The position numbers were made by a program, and so were the translations under genes. 64,000 bases of DNA, taken from the NCBI RefSeq assembly GCF_051014685.1, contig NW_027478976.1:124001-188000 (forward strand), read 5' to 3'. The notes below the pieces were generated by a model that saw only the letters and a program-made list of their open reading frames with translations, was not told the origin of the DNA and did not search any database. The stretch comes from Ptiloglossa arizonensis. Lineage: Eukaryota; Arthropoda; Insecta; Hymenoptera; Colletidae. Of the stretch, positions 24,783-37,056 are shown in pieces (within the stretch, counting starts at the first letter, position 1; each line of letters opens with the position of its first letter).

Positions 24783-26182
24783 GAGCATCAGAACTGCGAA
24801 AATTTGGAGTTTCTCAAGCGTTTCTTACCTCAAAACTGCCATATCTCGCGAACGGATTGACCAATCCGCAAAGTTTCTGTTGCATCTGAAAGTAGAAACT
24901 AGCCCCATTACAACGGTATGAGTAGTTTTCCCCTAGGCCGTTCTAGTTATTCGTTTCGAGCATCAGAACTGCGAAAATTTTGAGTTTCTCAAGCGTTTCT
25001 TACCCCAAAACTGCCATATCTCGCGAACGGATTGACCAATCCGAAAAGTTTCTATTGCATCTGAAAGTAGAAACTAGCCCCATTATAACGGTATGAGTAG
25101 TTTTCCCCTAGACCGTTCTAGTTCTTCGTTTCGAGTATCAGAACTGCGAAAATTTGGAGTTTCTCAAGCGTTTCTTACCCCAAAACTGCCATATCTCGCG
25201 AACGGATTGACCAATCCGAAAAGTTTCTATTGCATCTGAAAGTAGAAACTAGCCCCATTATAACGGTATGAGTAGTTTTCCCCTAGACCGTTCTAGTTAT
25301 TCGTTTCGAGTATCAGAACTGCGAAAATTTGGAGTTTCTCAAGCGTTTCTTAACTCAAAACTGCCATATCTCGCGAACGGATTGACCAATCCGAAAAGTT
25401 TCTGTTGCATCTGAAAGTAGAAACTAGCCCCATTACAACGGTATGAGTAGTTTTCCCCTAGGCCGTTCTAGTTATTCGTTTCGAGCTTCAGAACTGCGAA
25501 AATTTTGAGTTTCTCAAGCGTTTCTTACCCCAAAACTGCCATATCTCGCGAACGGATTGACCAATCCGAAAAGTTTCTATTGCTTCTGAAAGTAGAAACT
25601 AGCCCCATTATAACGGTATGAGTAGTTTTCCCCTAGACCGTTCTAGTTATTCGTTTCGAGTATCAGAACTGCGAAAATTTGGAGTTTCTCAAGCGTTTCT
25701 TACCCCAAAACTGCCATATCTCGCGAACGGATTGACCAATCCGAAAAGTTTCTATTGCATCTGAAAGTAGAAACTAGCCCCATTATAACGGTATGAGTAG
25801 TTTTCCCCTAGACCGTTCTAGTTATTCGTTTCGAGTATCAGAACTGCGAAAATTTGGAGTTTCTCAAGCGTTTCTTAACTCAAAACTGCCATATCTCGCG
25901 AACGGATTGACCAATCCGAAAAGTTTCTGTTGCATCTGAAAGTAGAAACTAGCCCCATTACAACGGTATGAGTAATTTTCCCCTAGACCGTTCTAGTTAT
26001 TCGTTTCGAGCATCAGAACTGCGAAAGTTTGGAGTTTCTCAAGCGTTTCTTACCTCAAAACTGCCATATCTCGCGAACGGATTGACCAATCCGCAAGGTT
26101 TCTGTTGCATCTGAAAGTAGAAACTAGCCCCATTACAACGGTATGAGTAGTTTTCCACTAGACCGTTCTAGTTATTCGTTTT
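24783..26182 (+). repeat. 8-mer tandem duplication (second locus), copy 1 (1,400 bp)
   Basis: Eight monomers starting with C21/G67 (24849), then C101 (25024), A156/T157 (25199), GCTTC (25374), TGCTTCTG (25549), A156/T157 (25724), AGTAATTTT with GAAAGTTTG (25899), and CCGCAAGG with A84 and T109 (26074). The sequence matches the next 1,400 bp without visible change. The full match is 24783-26268 against 26183-27668. Confidence 0.95.
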
Positions 26183-27668
26183 GAGCATCAGAACTGCGAA
26201 AATTTGGAGTTTCTCAAGCGTTTCTTACCTCAAAACTGCCATATCTCGCGAACGGATTGACCAATCCGCAAAGTTTCTGTTGCATCTGAAAGTAGAAACT
26301 AGCCCCATTACAACGGTATGAGTAGTTTTCCCCTAGGCCGTTCTAGTTATTCGTTTCGAGCATCAGAACTGCGAAAATTTTGAGTTTCTCAAGCGTTTCT
26401 TACCCCAAAACTGCCATATCTCGCGAACGGATTGACCAATCCGAAAAGTTTCTATTGCATCTGAAAGTAGAAACTAGCCCCATTATAACGGTATGAGTAG
26501 TTTTCCCCTAGACCGTTCTAGTTCTTCGTTTCGAGTATCAGAACTGCGAAAATTTGGAGTTTCTCAAGCGTTTCTTACCCCAAAACTGCCATATCTCGCG
26601 AACGGATTGACCAATCCGAAAAGTTTCTATTGCATCTGAAAGTAGAAACTAGCCCCATTATAACGGTATGAGTAGTTTTCCCCTAGACCGTTCTAGTTAT
26701 TCGTTTCGAGTATCAGAACTGCGAAAATTTGGAGTTTCTCAAGCGTTTCTTAACTCAAAACTGCCATATCTCGCGAACGGATTGACCAATCCGAAAAGTT
26801 TCTGTTGCATCTGAAAGTAGAAACTAGCCCCATTACAACGGTATGAGTAGTTTTCCCCTAGGCCGTTCTAGTTATTCGTTTCGAGCTTCAGAACTGCGAA
26901 AATTTTGAGTTTCTCAAGCGTTTCTTACCCCAAAACTGCCATATCTCGCGAACGGATTGACCAATCCGAAAAGTTTCTATTGCTTCTGAAAGTAGAAACT
27001 AGCCCCATTATAACGGTATGAGTAGTTTTCCCCTAGACCGTTCTAGTTATTCGTTTCGAGTATCAGAACTGCGAAAATTTGGAGTTTCTCAAGCGTTTCT
27101 TACCCCAAAACTGCCATATCTCGCGAACGGATTGACCAATCCGAAAAGTTTCTATTGCATCTGAAAGTAGAAACTAGCCCCATTATAACGGTATGAGTAG
27201 TTTTCCCCTAGACCGTTCTAGTTATTCGTTTCGAGTATCAGAACTGCGAAAATTTGGAGTTTCTCAAGCGTTTCTTAACTCAAAACTGCCATATCTCGCG
27301 AACGGATTGACCAATCCGAAAAGTTTCTGTTGCATCTGAAAGTAGAAACTAGCCCCATTACAACGGTATGAGTAATTTTCCCCTAGACCGTTCTAGTTAT
27401 TCGTTTCGAGCATCAGAACTGCGAAAGTTTGGAGTTTCTCAAGCGTTTCTTACCTCAAAACTGCCATATCTCGCGAACGGATTGACCAATCCGCAAGGTT
27501 TCTGTTGCATCTGAAAGTAGAAACTAGCCCCATTACAACGGTATGAGTAGTTTTCCACTAGACCGTTCTAGTTATTCGTTTTGAGCATCAGAACTGCGAA
27601 AATTTGGAGTTTCTCAAGCGTTTCTTACCTCAAAACTGCCATATCTCGCGAACGGATTGACCAATCCG
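26183..27668 (+). repeat. 8-mer tandem duplication (second locus), copy 2
   Basis: Second copy of the 1,400-bp unit, ending where p21 is A (27669) instead of C. All the private variants of copy 1 are present. Exact identity over nearly 1.5 kb with many rare variants implies very recent duplication, or an assembly duplication. Confidence 0.95.
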
Positions 27669-28369
27669 AAAAGTTTCTGTTGCATCTGAAAGTAGAAACT
27701 CGCCCCATTACAACGGTATGAGTAGTTTTCCCCTAGGCCGTTCTTGTTATTCGTTTCGAGCATCAGAACTGCGAAAATTTGGAGTTTCTCAAGCGTTTCT
27801 TACCCCAAAACTGCCATATCTCGCGAACGGATTGACCAATCCGAAAAGTTTCTGTTGCATCTGAAAGTAGAAACTAGCCCCATTACAACGGTATGAGTAG
27901 TTTTCCCCTAGACCGTTCTAGTTATTCGTTTCGAGCATCAGAACTGCGAAAATTTGGAGTTTCTCAAGCGTTTCTTACCTCAAAACTGCCATATCTCGCG
28001 AACGGATTGACCAATCCGAAAAGTTTCTGTTGCATCTGAAAGTAGAAACTAGCCCCATTACAACGGTATGAGTAGTTTTCCCCTAGACCGTTCTAGTTAT
28101 TCGTTTCGAGCATCAGAACTGCGAAAATTTGGAGTTTCTCAAGCGTTTCTTACCTCAAAACTGCCATATCTCGCGAACGGATTGACCAATCCGAAAAGTT
28201 TCTATTGCATCTGAAAGTAGAAACTAGCCCCATTATAACGGTATGAGTAGTTTTCCCCTAGACCGTTCTAGTTATTCGTTTCGAGTATCAGAACTGCGAA
28301 AATTTGGAGTTTCTCAAGCGTTTCTTACCCCAAAACTGCCATATCTCGCGAACGGATTGACCAATCCGA
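27669..28369 (+). repeat. Four-monomer spacer with a C53/T97 copy
   Basis: The monomer at 27649 has C53, G89 and T97 (GTTCTTGTT). This combination is otherwise found only at 49-64 kb. Two A89 T157 copies and a type B copy follow. Nothing else lies here. Confidence 0.8.
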
Positions 28370-29428
28370 AAAGTTTCTGTTGCATCTGAAAGTAGAAACT
28401 AGCCCCATTACAACGGTATGAGTAGTTTTCCCCTAGGCCGTTCTAGTTATTCGTTTCGAGCATCAGAACTGCGAAAATTTTGAGTTTCTCAAGCGTTTCT
28501 TACCCCAAAACTGCCATATCTCGCGAACGGATTGACCAATCCGAAAAGTTTCTATTGCATCTGAAAGTAGAAACTAGCCCCATTATAACGGTATGAGTAG
28601 TTTTCCCCTAGACCGTTCTAGTTCTTCGTTTCGAGTATCAGAACTGCGAAAATTTGGAGTTTCTCAAGCGTTTCTTACCCCAAAACTGCCATATCTCGCG
28701 AACGGATTGACCAATCCGAAAAGTTTCTATTGCATCTGAAAGTAGAAACTAGCCCCATTATAACGGTATGAGTAGTTTTCCCCTAGACCGTTCTAGTTAT
28801 TCGTTTCGAGTATCAGAACTGCGAAAATTTGGAGTTTCTCAAGCGTTTCTTAACTCAAAACTGCCATATCTCGCGAACGGATTGACCAATCCGAAAAGTT
28901 TCTGTTGCATCTGAAAGTAGAAACTAGCCCCATTACAACGGTATGAGTAGTTTTCCCCTAGGCCGTTCTAGTTATTCGTTTCGAGCTTCAGAACTGCGAA
29001 AATTTTGAGTTTCTCAAGCGTTTCTTACCCCAAAACTGCCATATCTCGCGAACGGATTGACCAATCCGAAAAGTTTCTATTGCTTCTGAAAGTAGAAACT
29101 AGCCCCATTATAACGGTATGAGTAGTTTTCCCCTAGACCGTTCTAGTTATTCGTTTCGAGTATCAGAACTGCGAAAATTTGGAGTTTCTCAAGCGTTTCT
29201 TACCCCAAAACTGCCATATCTCGCGAACGGATTGACCAATCCGAAAAGTTTCTATTGCATCTGAAAGTAGAAACTAGCCCCATTATAACGGTATGAGTAG
29301 TTTTCCCCTAGACCGTTCTAGTTATTCGTTTCGAGTATCAGAACTGCGAAAATTTGGAGTTTCTCAAGCGTTTCTTAACTCAAAACTGCCATATCTCGCG
29401 AACGGATTGACCAATCCGAAAAGTTTCT
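28370..29428 (+). repeat. Partial third copy of the 8-mer unit (1,059 bp)
   Basis: Matches 26270-27328 at an offset of 2,100 bp (12 monomers). It includes the C101 copy, the A156/T157 copies, GCTTC (near 28986) and TGCTTCTG (near 29081). It lacks the AGTAATTTT and A84 monomers, so only about six of the eight units were copied or kept. Confidence 0.9.
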
Positions 29429-30577
29429 ATTGCATCTGAAAGTAGAAACTAGCCCCATTATAACGGTATGAGTAGTTTTCCCCTAGACCGTTCTAGTTAT
29501 TCGTTTCGAGTATCAGAACTGCGAAAATTTGGAGTTTCTCAAGCGTTTCTTACCCCAAAACTGCCATATCTCGCGAACGGATTGACCAATCCGCAAAGTT
29601 TCTGTTGCATCTGAAAGTAGAAACTAGCCCCATTACAACTGTATGAGTAGTTTTCCCCTAGGCCGTTCTAGTTATTCGTTTCGAGCATCAGAACTGCGAA
29701 AATTTTGAGTTTCTCAAGCGTTTCTTACCCCAAAACTGCCATATCTCGCGAACGGATTGACCAATCCGAAAAGTTTCTATTGCATCTGAAAGTAGAAACT
29801 AGCCCCATTACAACTGTATGAGTAGTTTTCCCCTAGGCCGTTCTAGTTATTCGTTTCGAGCATCAGAACTGCGAAAATTTGGAGTTTCTCAAGCGTTTCT
29901 TACCTCAAAACTGCCATATCTCGCGAACGGATTGACCAATCCGCAAAGTTTCTGTTGCATCTGAAAGTAGAAACTAGCCCCATTACAACTGTATGAGTAG
30001 TTTTCCCCTAGGCCGTTCTAGTTATTCGTTTCGAGCATCAGAACTGCGAAAATTTTGAGTTTCTCAAGCGTTTCTTACCCCAAAACTGCCATATCTCGCG
30101 AACGGATTGACCAATCCGAAAAGTTTCTATTGCATCTGAAAGTAGAAACTAGCCCCATTACAACTGTATGAGTAGTTTTCCCCTAGGCCGTTCTAGTTAT
30201 TCGTTTCGAGCATCAGAACTGCGAAAATTTTGAGTTTCTCAAGCGTTTCTTACCCCAAAACTGCCATATCTCGCGAACGGATTGACCAATCCGAAAAGTT
30301 TCTATTGCATCTGAAAGTAGAAACTAGCCCCATTATAACGGTATGAGTAGTTTTCCCCTAGACCGTTCTAGTTATTCGTTTCGAGTATCAGAACTGCGAA
30401 AATTTGGAGTTTCTCAAGCGTTTCTTACCCCAAAACTGCCATATCTCGCGAACGGATTGACCAATCCGAAAAGTTTCTGTTGCATCTGAAAGTAGAAACT
30501 AGCCCCATTACAACGGTATGAGTAGTTTTCCCCTAGGCCGTTCTAGTTATTCGTTTCGAGCATCAGAACTGCGAAAA
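29381..30577 (+). repeat. 14-monomer-offset duplication, copy 1
   Basis: Matches 31831-33027 at 2,450 bp offset. It has alternating C21/T67 and A31/T67 copies (29574, 29749, 29924, 30099), a run in which the T67 subfamily predominates. The match ends at G130 (30578) of the copy at 30449. Confidence 0.88.
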
Positions 30578-31830
30578 GTTGGAGTTTCTCAAGCGTTTCT
30601 TACCCCAAAACTGCCATATCTCGCGAACGGATTGACCAATCCGAAAAGTTTCTGTTGCATCTGAAAGTAGAAACTAGCCCCATTACAACGGTATGAGTAG
30701 TTTTCCCCTAGGCCGTTCTAGTTATTCGTTTCGAGCATCAGAACTGCGAAAATTTTGAGTTTCTCAAGCGTTTCTTACCCCAAAACTGCCATATCTCGCG
30801 AACGGATTGACCAATCCGAAAAGTTTCTGTTGCATCTGAAAGTAGAAACTAGCCCCATTACAACGGTATGAGTAGTTTTCCCCTAGACCGTTCTAGTTAT
30901 TCGTTTCGAGCATCAGAACTGCGAAAATTTTGAGTTTCTCAAGCGTTTCTTACCCCAAAACTGCCATATCTCGCGAACGGATTGACCAATCCGAAAAGTT
31001 TCTGTTGCATCTGAAAGTAGAAACTAGCCCCATTATAACGGTATGAGTAGTTTTCCCCTAGACCGTTCTAGTTATTCGTTTCGAGTATCAGAACTGCGAA
31101 AATTTGGAGTTTCTCAAGCGTTTCTTACACCAAAACTGCCATAGCTCGCGAACGGATTGACCAATCCGAAAAGTTTCTGTTGCATCTGAAAGTAGAATCT
31201 AGCCCCATTACAACGGTATGAGTAGTTTTCCCCTAGGCCGTTCTAGTTATTCGTTTCGAGCATCAGAACTGCGAAAATTTTGAGTTTCTCAAGCGTTTCT
31301 TACCCCAAAACTGCCATATCTCGCGAACGGATTGACCAATCCGAAAAGTTTCTGTTGCATCTGAAAGTAGAAACTAGCCCCATTACAACGGTATGAGTAG
31401 TTTTCCCCTAGACCGTTCTAGTTATTCGTTTCGAGCATCAGAACTGCGAAAATTTGGAGTTTCTCAAGCGTTTCTTACCTCAAAACTGCCATATCTCGCG
31501 AACGGATTGACCAATCCGCAAAGTTTCTATTGCATCTGAAAGTAGAAACTAGCCCCATTACAACGGTATGAGTAGTTTTCCCCTAGACCGTTCTAGTTAT
31601 TCGTTTCGAGTATCAGAACTGCGAAAATTTGGAGTTTCTCAAGCGTTTCTTACCCCAAAACTGCCATATCTCGCGAACGGATTGACCAATCCGAAAAGTT
31701 TCTGTTGCATCTGAAAGTAGAAACTAGCCCCATTACAACGGTATGAGTAGTTTTCCCCTAGGCCGTTCTAGTTATTCGTTTCGAGCATCAGAACTGCGAA
31801 AATTTTGAGTTTCTCAAGCGTTTCTTACCC
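30578..31830 (+). repeat. Satellite with the G171 (CATAGCTCG) block
   Basis: Contains the block of copies A89/T133, then T63 ending in CATAGCTCG, then G89, then A89/T157 (30799-31498). The block recurs at 34299, 43049, 52500 and 56000, with partial versions at 37274 and 39374. Private changes are CACC at p155-158 near 31128 and AGAATCTAG near 31197. No gene. Confidence 0.8.
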
Positions 31831-32005
31831 CAAAACTGCCATATCTCGCGAACGGATTGACCAATCCGAAAAGTTTCTATTGCATCTGAAAGTAGAAACT
31901 AGCCCCATTATAACGGTATGAGTAGTTTTCCCCTAGACCGTTCTAGTTATTCGTTTCGAGTATCAGAACTGCGAAAATTTGGAGTTTCTCAAGCGTTTCT
32001 TACCC

Positions 32006-34053
32006 CAAAACTGCCATATCTCGCGAACGGATTGACCAATCCGCAAAGTTTCTGTTGCATCTGAAAGTAGAAACTAGCCCCATTACAACTGTATGAGTAG
32101 TTTTCCCCTAGGCCGTTCTAGTTATTCGTTTCGAGCATCAGAACTGCGAAAATTTTGAGTTTCTCAAGCGTTTCTTACCCCAAAACTGCCATATCTCGCG
32201 AACGGATTGACCAATCCGAAAAGTTTCTATTGCATCTGAAAGTAGAAACTAGCCCCATTACAACTGTATGAGTAGTTTTCCCCTAGGCCGTTCTAGTTAT
32301 TCGTTTCGAGCATCAGAACTGCGAAAATTTGGAGTTTCTCAAGCGTTTCTTACCTCAAAACTGCCATATCTCGCGAACGGATTGACCAATCCGCAAAGTT
32401 TCTGTTGCATCTGAAAGTAGAAACTAGCCCCATTACAACTGTATGAGTAGTTTTCCCCTAGGCCGTTCTAGTTATTCGTTTCGAGCATCAGAACTGCGAA
32501 AATTTTGAGTTTCTCAAGCGTTTCTTACCCCAAAACTGCCATATCTCGCGAACGGATTGACCAATCCGAAAAGTTTCTATTGCATCTGAAAGTAGAAACT
32601 AGCCCCATTACAACTGTATGAGTAGTTTTCCCCTAGGCCGTTCTAGTTATTCGTTTCGAGCATCAGAACTGCGAAAATTTTGAGTTTCTCAAGCGTTTCT
32701 TACCCCAAAACTGCCATATCTCGCGAACGGATTGACCAATCCGAAAAGTTTCTATTGCATCTGAAAGTAGAAACTAGCCCCATTATAACGGTATGAGTAG
32801 TTTTCCCCTAGACCGTTCTAGTTATTCGTTTCGAGTATCAGAACTGCGAAAATTTGGAGTTTCTCAAGCGTTTCTTACCCCAAAACTGCCATATCTCGCG
32901 AACGGATTGACCAATCCGAAAAGTTTCTGTTGCATCTGAAAGTAGAAACTAGCCCCATTACAACGGTATGAGTAGTTTTCCCCTAGGCCGTTCTAGTTAT
33001 TCGTTTCGAGCATCAGAACTGCGAAAATTTTGAGTTTCTCAAGCGTTTCTTACCCCAAAACTGCCATATCTCGCGAACGGATTGACCAATCCGAAAAGTT
33101 TCTATTGCATCTGAAAGTAGAAACTAGCCCCATTATAACGGTATGAGTAGTTTTCCCCTAGACCGTTCTAGTTATTCGTTTCGAGTATCAGAACTGCGAA
33201 AAGTTGGAGTTTCTCAAGCGTTTCTTACCCCAAAACTGCCATATCTCGCGAACGGATTGACCAATCCGCAAAGTTTCTGTTGCATCTGAAAGTAGAAACT
33301 AGCCCCATTACAACTGTATGAGTAGTTTTCCCCTAGGCCGTTCTAGTTATTCGTTTCGAGCATCAGAACTGCGAAAATTTTGAGTTTCTCAAGCGTTTCT
33401 TACCCCAAAACTGCCATATCTCGCGAACGGATTGACCAATCCGAAAAGTTTCTATTGCATCTGAAAGTAGAAACTAGCCCCATTACAACTGTATGAGTAG
33501 TTTTCCCCTAGGCCGTTCTAGTTATTCGTTTCGAGCATCAGAACTGCGAAAATTTTGAGTTTCTCAAGCGTTTCTTACCCCAAAACTGCCATATCTCGCG
33601 AACGGATTGATCAATCCGAAAAGTTTCTATTGCATCTGAAAGTAGAAACTAGCCCCATTATAACGGTATGAGTAGTTTTCCCCTAGACCGTTCTAGTTAT
33701 TCGTTTCGAGTATCAGAACTGCGAAAATTTGGAGTTTCTCAAGCGTTTCTTACCCCAAAACTGCCATATCTCGCGAACGGATTGACCAATCCGAAAAGTT
33801 TCTGTTGCATCTGAAAGTAGAAACTAGCCCCATTACAACGGTATGAGTAGTTTTCCCCTAGGCCGTTCTAGTTATTCGTTTCGAGCATCAGAACTGCGAA
33901 AATTTTGAGTTTCTCAAGCCTTTCTTACCCCAAAACTGCCATATCTCGCGAACGGATTGACCAATCCGAAAAGTTTCTATTGCATCTGAAAGTAGAAACT
34001 AGCCCCATTATAACGGTATGAGTAGTTTTCCCCTAGACCGTTCTAGTTATTCG
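32006..34053 (+). repeat. 17-mer duplication, copy 1 (2,975-bp offset)
   Basis: Matches 34981-37028 with one difference seen (T at 32125 against G at 35100). Shared rare markers: GATTGATCAA (33611/36586), C147 (AAGCCTTTC, near 33920 and 36895) and G130 (33203/36178). It overlaps the second copy of the 14-offset duplication, so 29.4-37 kb is a nest of overlapping events. Confidence 0.9.
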
Positions 34054-34980
34054 ATTCGAGTATCAGAACTGCGAAAAGTTGGAGTTTCTCAAGCGTTTCT
34101 TACCCCAAAACTGCCATATCTCGCGAACGGATTGACCAATCCGAAAAGTTTCTGTTGCATCTGAAAGTAGAAACTAGCCCCATTACAACGGTATGAGTAG
34201 TTTTCCCCTAGGCCGTTCTAGTTATTCGTTTCGAGCATCAGAACTGCGAAAATTTTGAGTTTCTCAAGCGTTTCTTACCCCAAAACTGCCATATCTCGCG
34301 AACGGATTGACCAATCCGAAAAGTTTCTGTTGCATCTGAAAGTAGAAACTAGCCCCATTACAACGGTATGAGTAGTTTTCCCCTAGACCGTTCTAGTTAT
34401 TCGTTTCGAGCATCAGAACTGCGAAAATTTTGAGTTTCTCAAGCGTTTCTTACCCCAAAACTGCCATATTTCGCGAACGGATTGACCAATCCGAAAAGTT
34501 TCTGTTGCATCTGAAAGTAGAAACTAGCCCCATTATAACGGTATGAGTAGTTTTCCCCTAGACCGTTCTAGTTATTCGTTTCGAGTATCAGAACTGCGAA
34601 AATTTGGAGTTTCTCAAGCGTTTCTTACCCCAAAACTGCCATAGCTCGCGAACGGATTGACCAATCCGAAAAGTTTCTGTTGCATCTGAAAGTAGAAACT
34701 AGCCCCATTACAACGGTATGAGTAGTTTTCCCCTAGGCCGTTCTAGTTATTCGTTTCGAGCATCAGAACTGCGAAAATTTTGAGTTTCTCAAGCGTTTCT
34801 TACCCCAAAACTGCCATATCTCGCGAACGGATTGACCAATCCGAAAAGTTTCTGTTGCATCTGAAAGTAGAAACTAGCCCCATTACAACGGTATGAGTAG
34901 TTTTCCCCTAGACCGTTCTAGTTATTCGTTTCGAGCATCAGAACTGCGAAAATTTGGAGTTTCTCAAGCGTTTCTTACCT
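34054..34980 (+). repeat. Satellite between the 17-mer copies
   Basis: About five monomers with a second G171 block (34299-34823). It matches the block at 30799 at a 20-monomer offset. Private changes: GATTCG at 34054 and CATATTTCG near 34470. No other feature. Confidence 0.78.
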
Positions 34981-37028
34981 CAAAACTGCCATATCTCGCG
35001 AACGGATTGACCAATCCGCAAAGTTTCTGTTGCATCTGAAAGTAGAAACTAGCCCCATTACAACTGTATGAGTAGTTTTCCCCTAGGCCGTTCTAGTTAG
35101 TCGTTTCGAGCATCAGAACTGCGAAAATTTTGAGTTTCTCAAGCGTTTCTTACCCCAAAACTGCCATATCTCGCGAACGGATTGACCAATCCGAAAAGTT
35201 TCTATTGCATCTGAAAGTAGAAACTAGCCCCATTACAACTGTATGAGTAGTTTTCCCCTAGGCCGTTCTAGTTATTCGTTTCGAGCATCAGAACTGCGAA
35301 AATTTGGAGTTTCTCAAGCGTTTCTTACCTCAAAACTGCCATATCTCGCGAACGGATTGACCAATCCGCAAAGTTTCTGTTGCATCTGAAAGTAGAAACT
35401 AGCCCCATTACAACTGTATGAGTAGTTTTCCCCTAGGCCGTTCTAGTTATTCGTTTCGAGCATCAGAACTGCGAAAATTTTGAGTTTCTCAAGCGTTTCT
35501 TACCCCAAAACTGCCATATCTCGCGAACGGATTGACCAATCCGAAAAGTTTCTATTGCATCTGAAAGTAGAAACTAGCCCCATTACAACTGTATGAGTAG
35601 TTTTCCCCTAGGCCGTTCTAGTTATTCGTTTCGAGCATCAGAACTGCGAAAATTTTGAGTTTCTCAAGCGTTTCTTACCCCAAAACTGCCATATCTCGCG
35701 AACGGATTGACCAATCCGAAAAGTTTCTATTGCATCTGAAAGTAGAAACTAGCCCCATTATAACGGTATGAGTAGTTTTCCCCTAGACCGTTCTAGTTAT
35801 TCGTTTCGAGTATCAGAACTGCGAAAATTTGGAGTTTCTCAAGCGTTTCTTACCCCAAAACTGCCATATCTCGCGAACGGATTGACCAATCCGAAAAGTT
35901 TCTGTTGCATCTGAAAGTAGAAACTAGCCCCATTACAACGGTATGAGTAGTTTTCCCCTAGGCCGTTCTAGTTATTCGTTTCGAGCATCAGAACTGCGAA
36001 AATTTTGAGTTTCTCAAGCGTTTCTTACCCCAAAACTGCCATATCTCGCGAACGGATTGACCAATCCGAAAAGTTTCTATTGCATCTGAAAGTAGAAACT
36101 AGCCCCATTATAACGGTATGAGTAGTTTTCCCCTAGACCGTTCTAGTTATTCGTTTCGAGTATCAGAACTGCGAAAAGTTGGAGTTTCTCAAGCGTTTCT
36201 TACCCCAAAACTGCCATATCTCGCGAACGGATTGACCAATCCGCAAAGTTTCTGTTGCATCTGAAAGTAGAAACTAGCCCCATTACAACTGTATGAGTAG
36301 TTTTCCCCTAGGCCGTTCTAGTTATTCGTTTCGAGCATCAGAACTGCGAAAATTTTGAGTTTCTCAAGCGTTTCTTACCCCAAAACTGCCATATCTCGCG
36401 AACGGATTGACCAATCCGAAAAGTTTCTATTGCATCTGAAAGTAGAAACTAGCCCCATTACAACTGTATGAGTAGTTTTCCCCTAGGCCGTTCTAGTTAT
36501 TCGTTTCGAGCATCAGAACTGCGAAAATTTTGAGTTTCTCAAGCGTTTCTTACCCCAAAACTGCCATATCTCGCGAACGGATTGATCAATCCGAAAAGTT
36601 TCTATTGCATCTGAAAGTAGAAACTAGCCCCATTATAACGGTATGAGTAGTTTTCCCCTAGACCGTTCTAGTTATTCGTTTCGAGTATCAGAACTGCGAA
36701 AATTTGGAGTTTCTCAAGCGTTTCTTACCCCAAAACTGCCATATCTCGCGAACGGATTGACCAATCCGAAAAGTTTCTGTTGCATCTGAAAGTAGAAACT
36801 AGCCCCATTACAACGGTATGAGTAGTTTTCCCCTAGGCCGTTCTAGTTATTCGTTTCGAGCATCAGAACTGCGAAAATTTTGAGTTTCTCAAGCCTTTCT
36901 TACCCCAAAACTGCCATATCTCGCGAACGGATTGACCAATCCGAAAAGTTTCTATTGCATCTGAAAGTAGAAACTAGCCCCATTATAACGGTATGAGTAG
37001 TTTTCCCCTAGACCGTTCTAGTTATTCG
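34981..37028 (+). repeat. 17-mer duplication, copy 2
   Basis: Second copy of 32006-34053. One private change is G at 35100 (GTTAGTCG). The match ends where copy 1 has A at 34054. Confidence 0.9.
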
Positions 37029-37056
37029 TTTCGAGCATCAGAACTGCGAAAATTTG

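Larger units (their letters stand above)
29574..37028 (+). repeat. C21/T67 subfamily region
   Basis: Copies with CCGCAAAG (C21) and CAACTGTATG (T67) are frequent here, often alternating with A31/T67 copies. T67 removes the CpG at p66-67. Earlier T67 copies (2976, 8576, 10326, 11026, 15574, 17149, 19424, 20999) also carry A112 and C152; those at 29-37 kb do not, so there are two T67 haplotypes. Confidence 0.8.
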
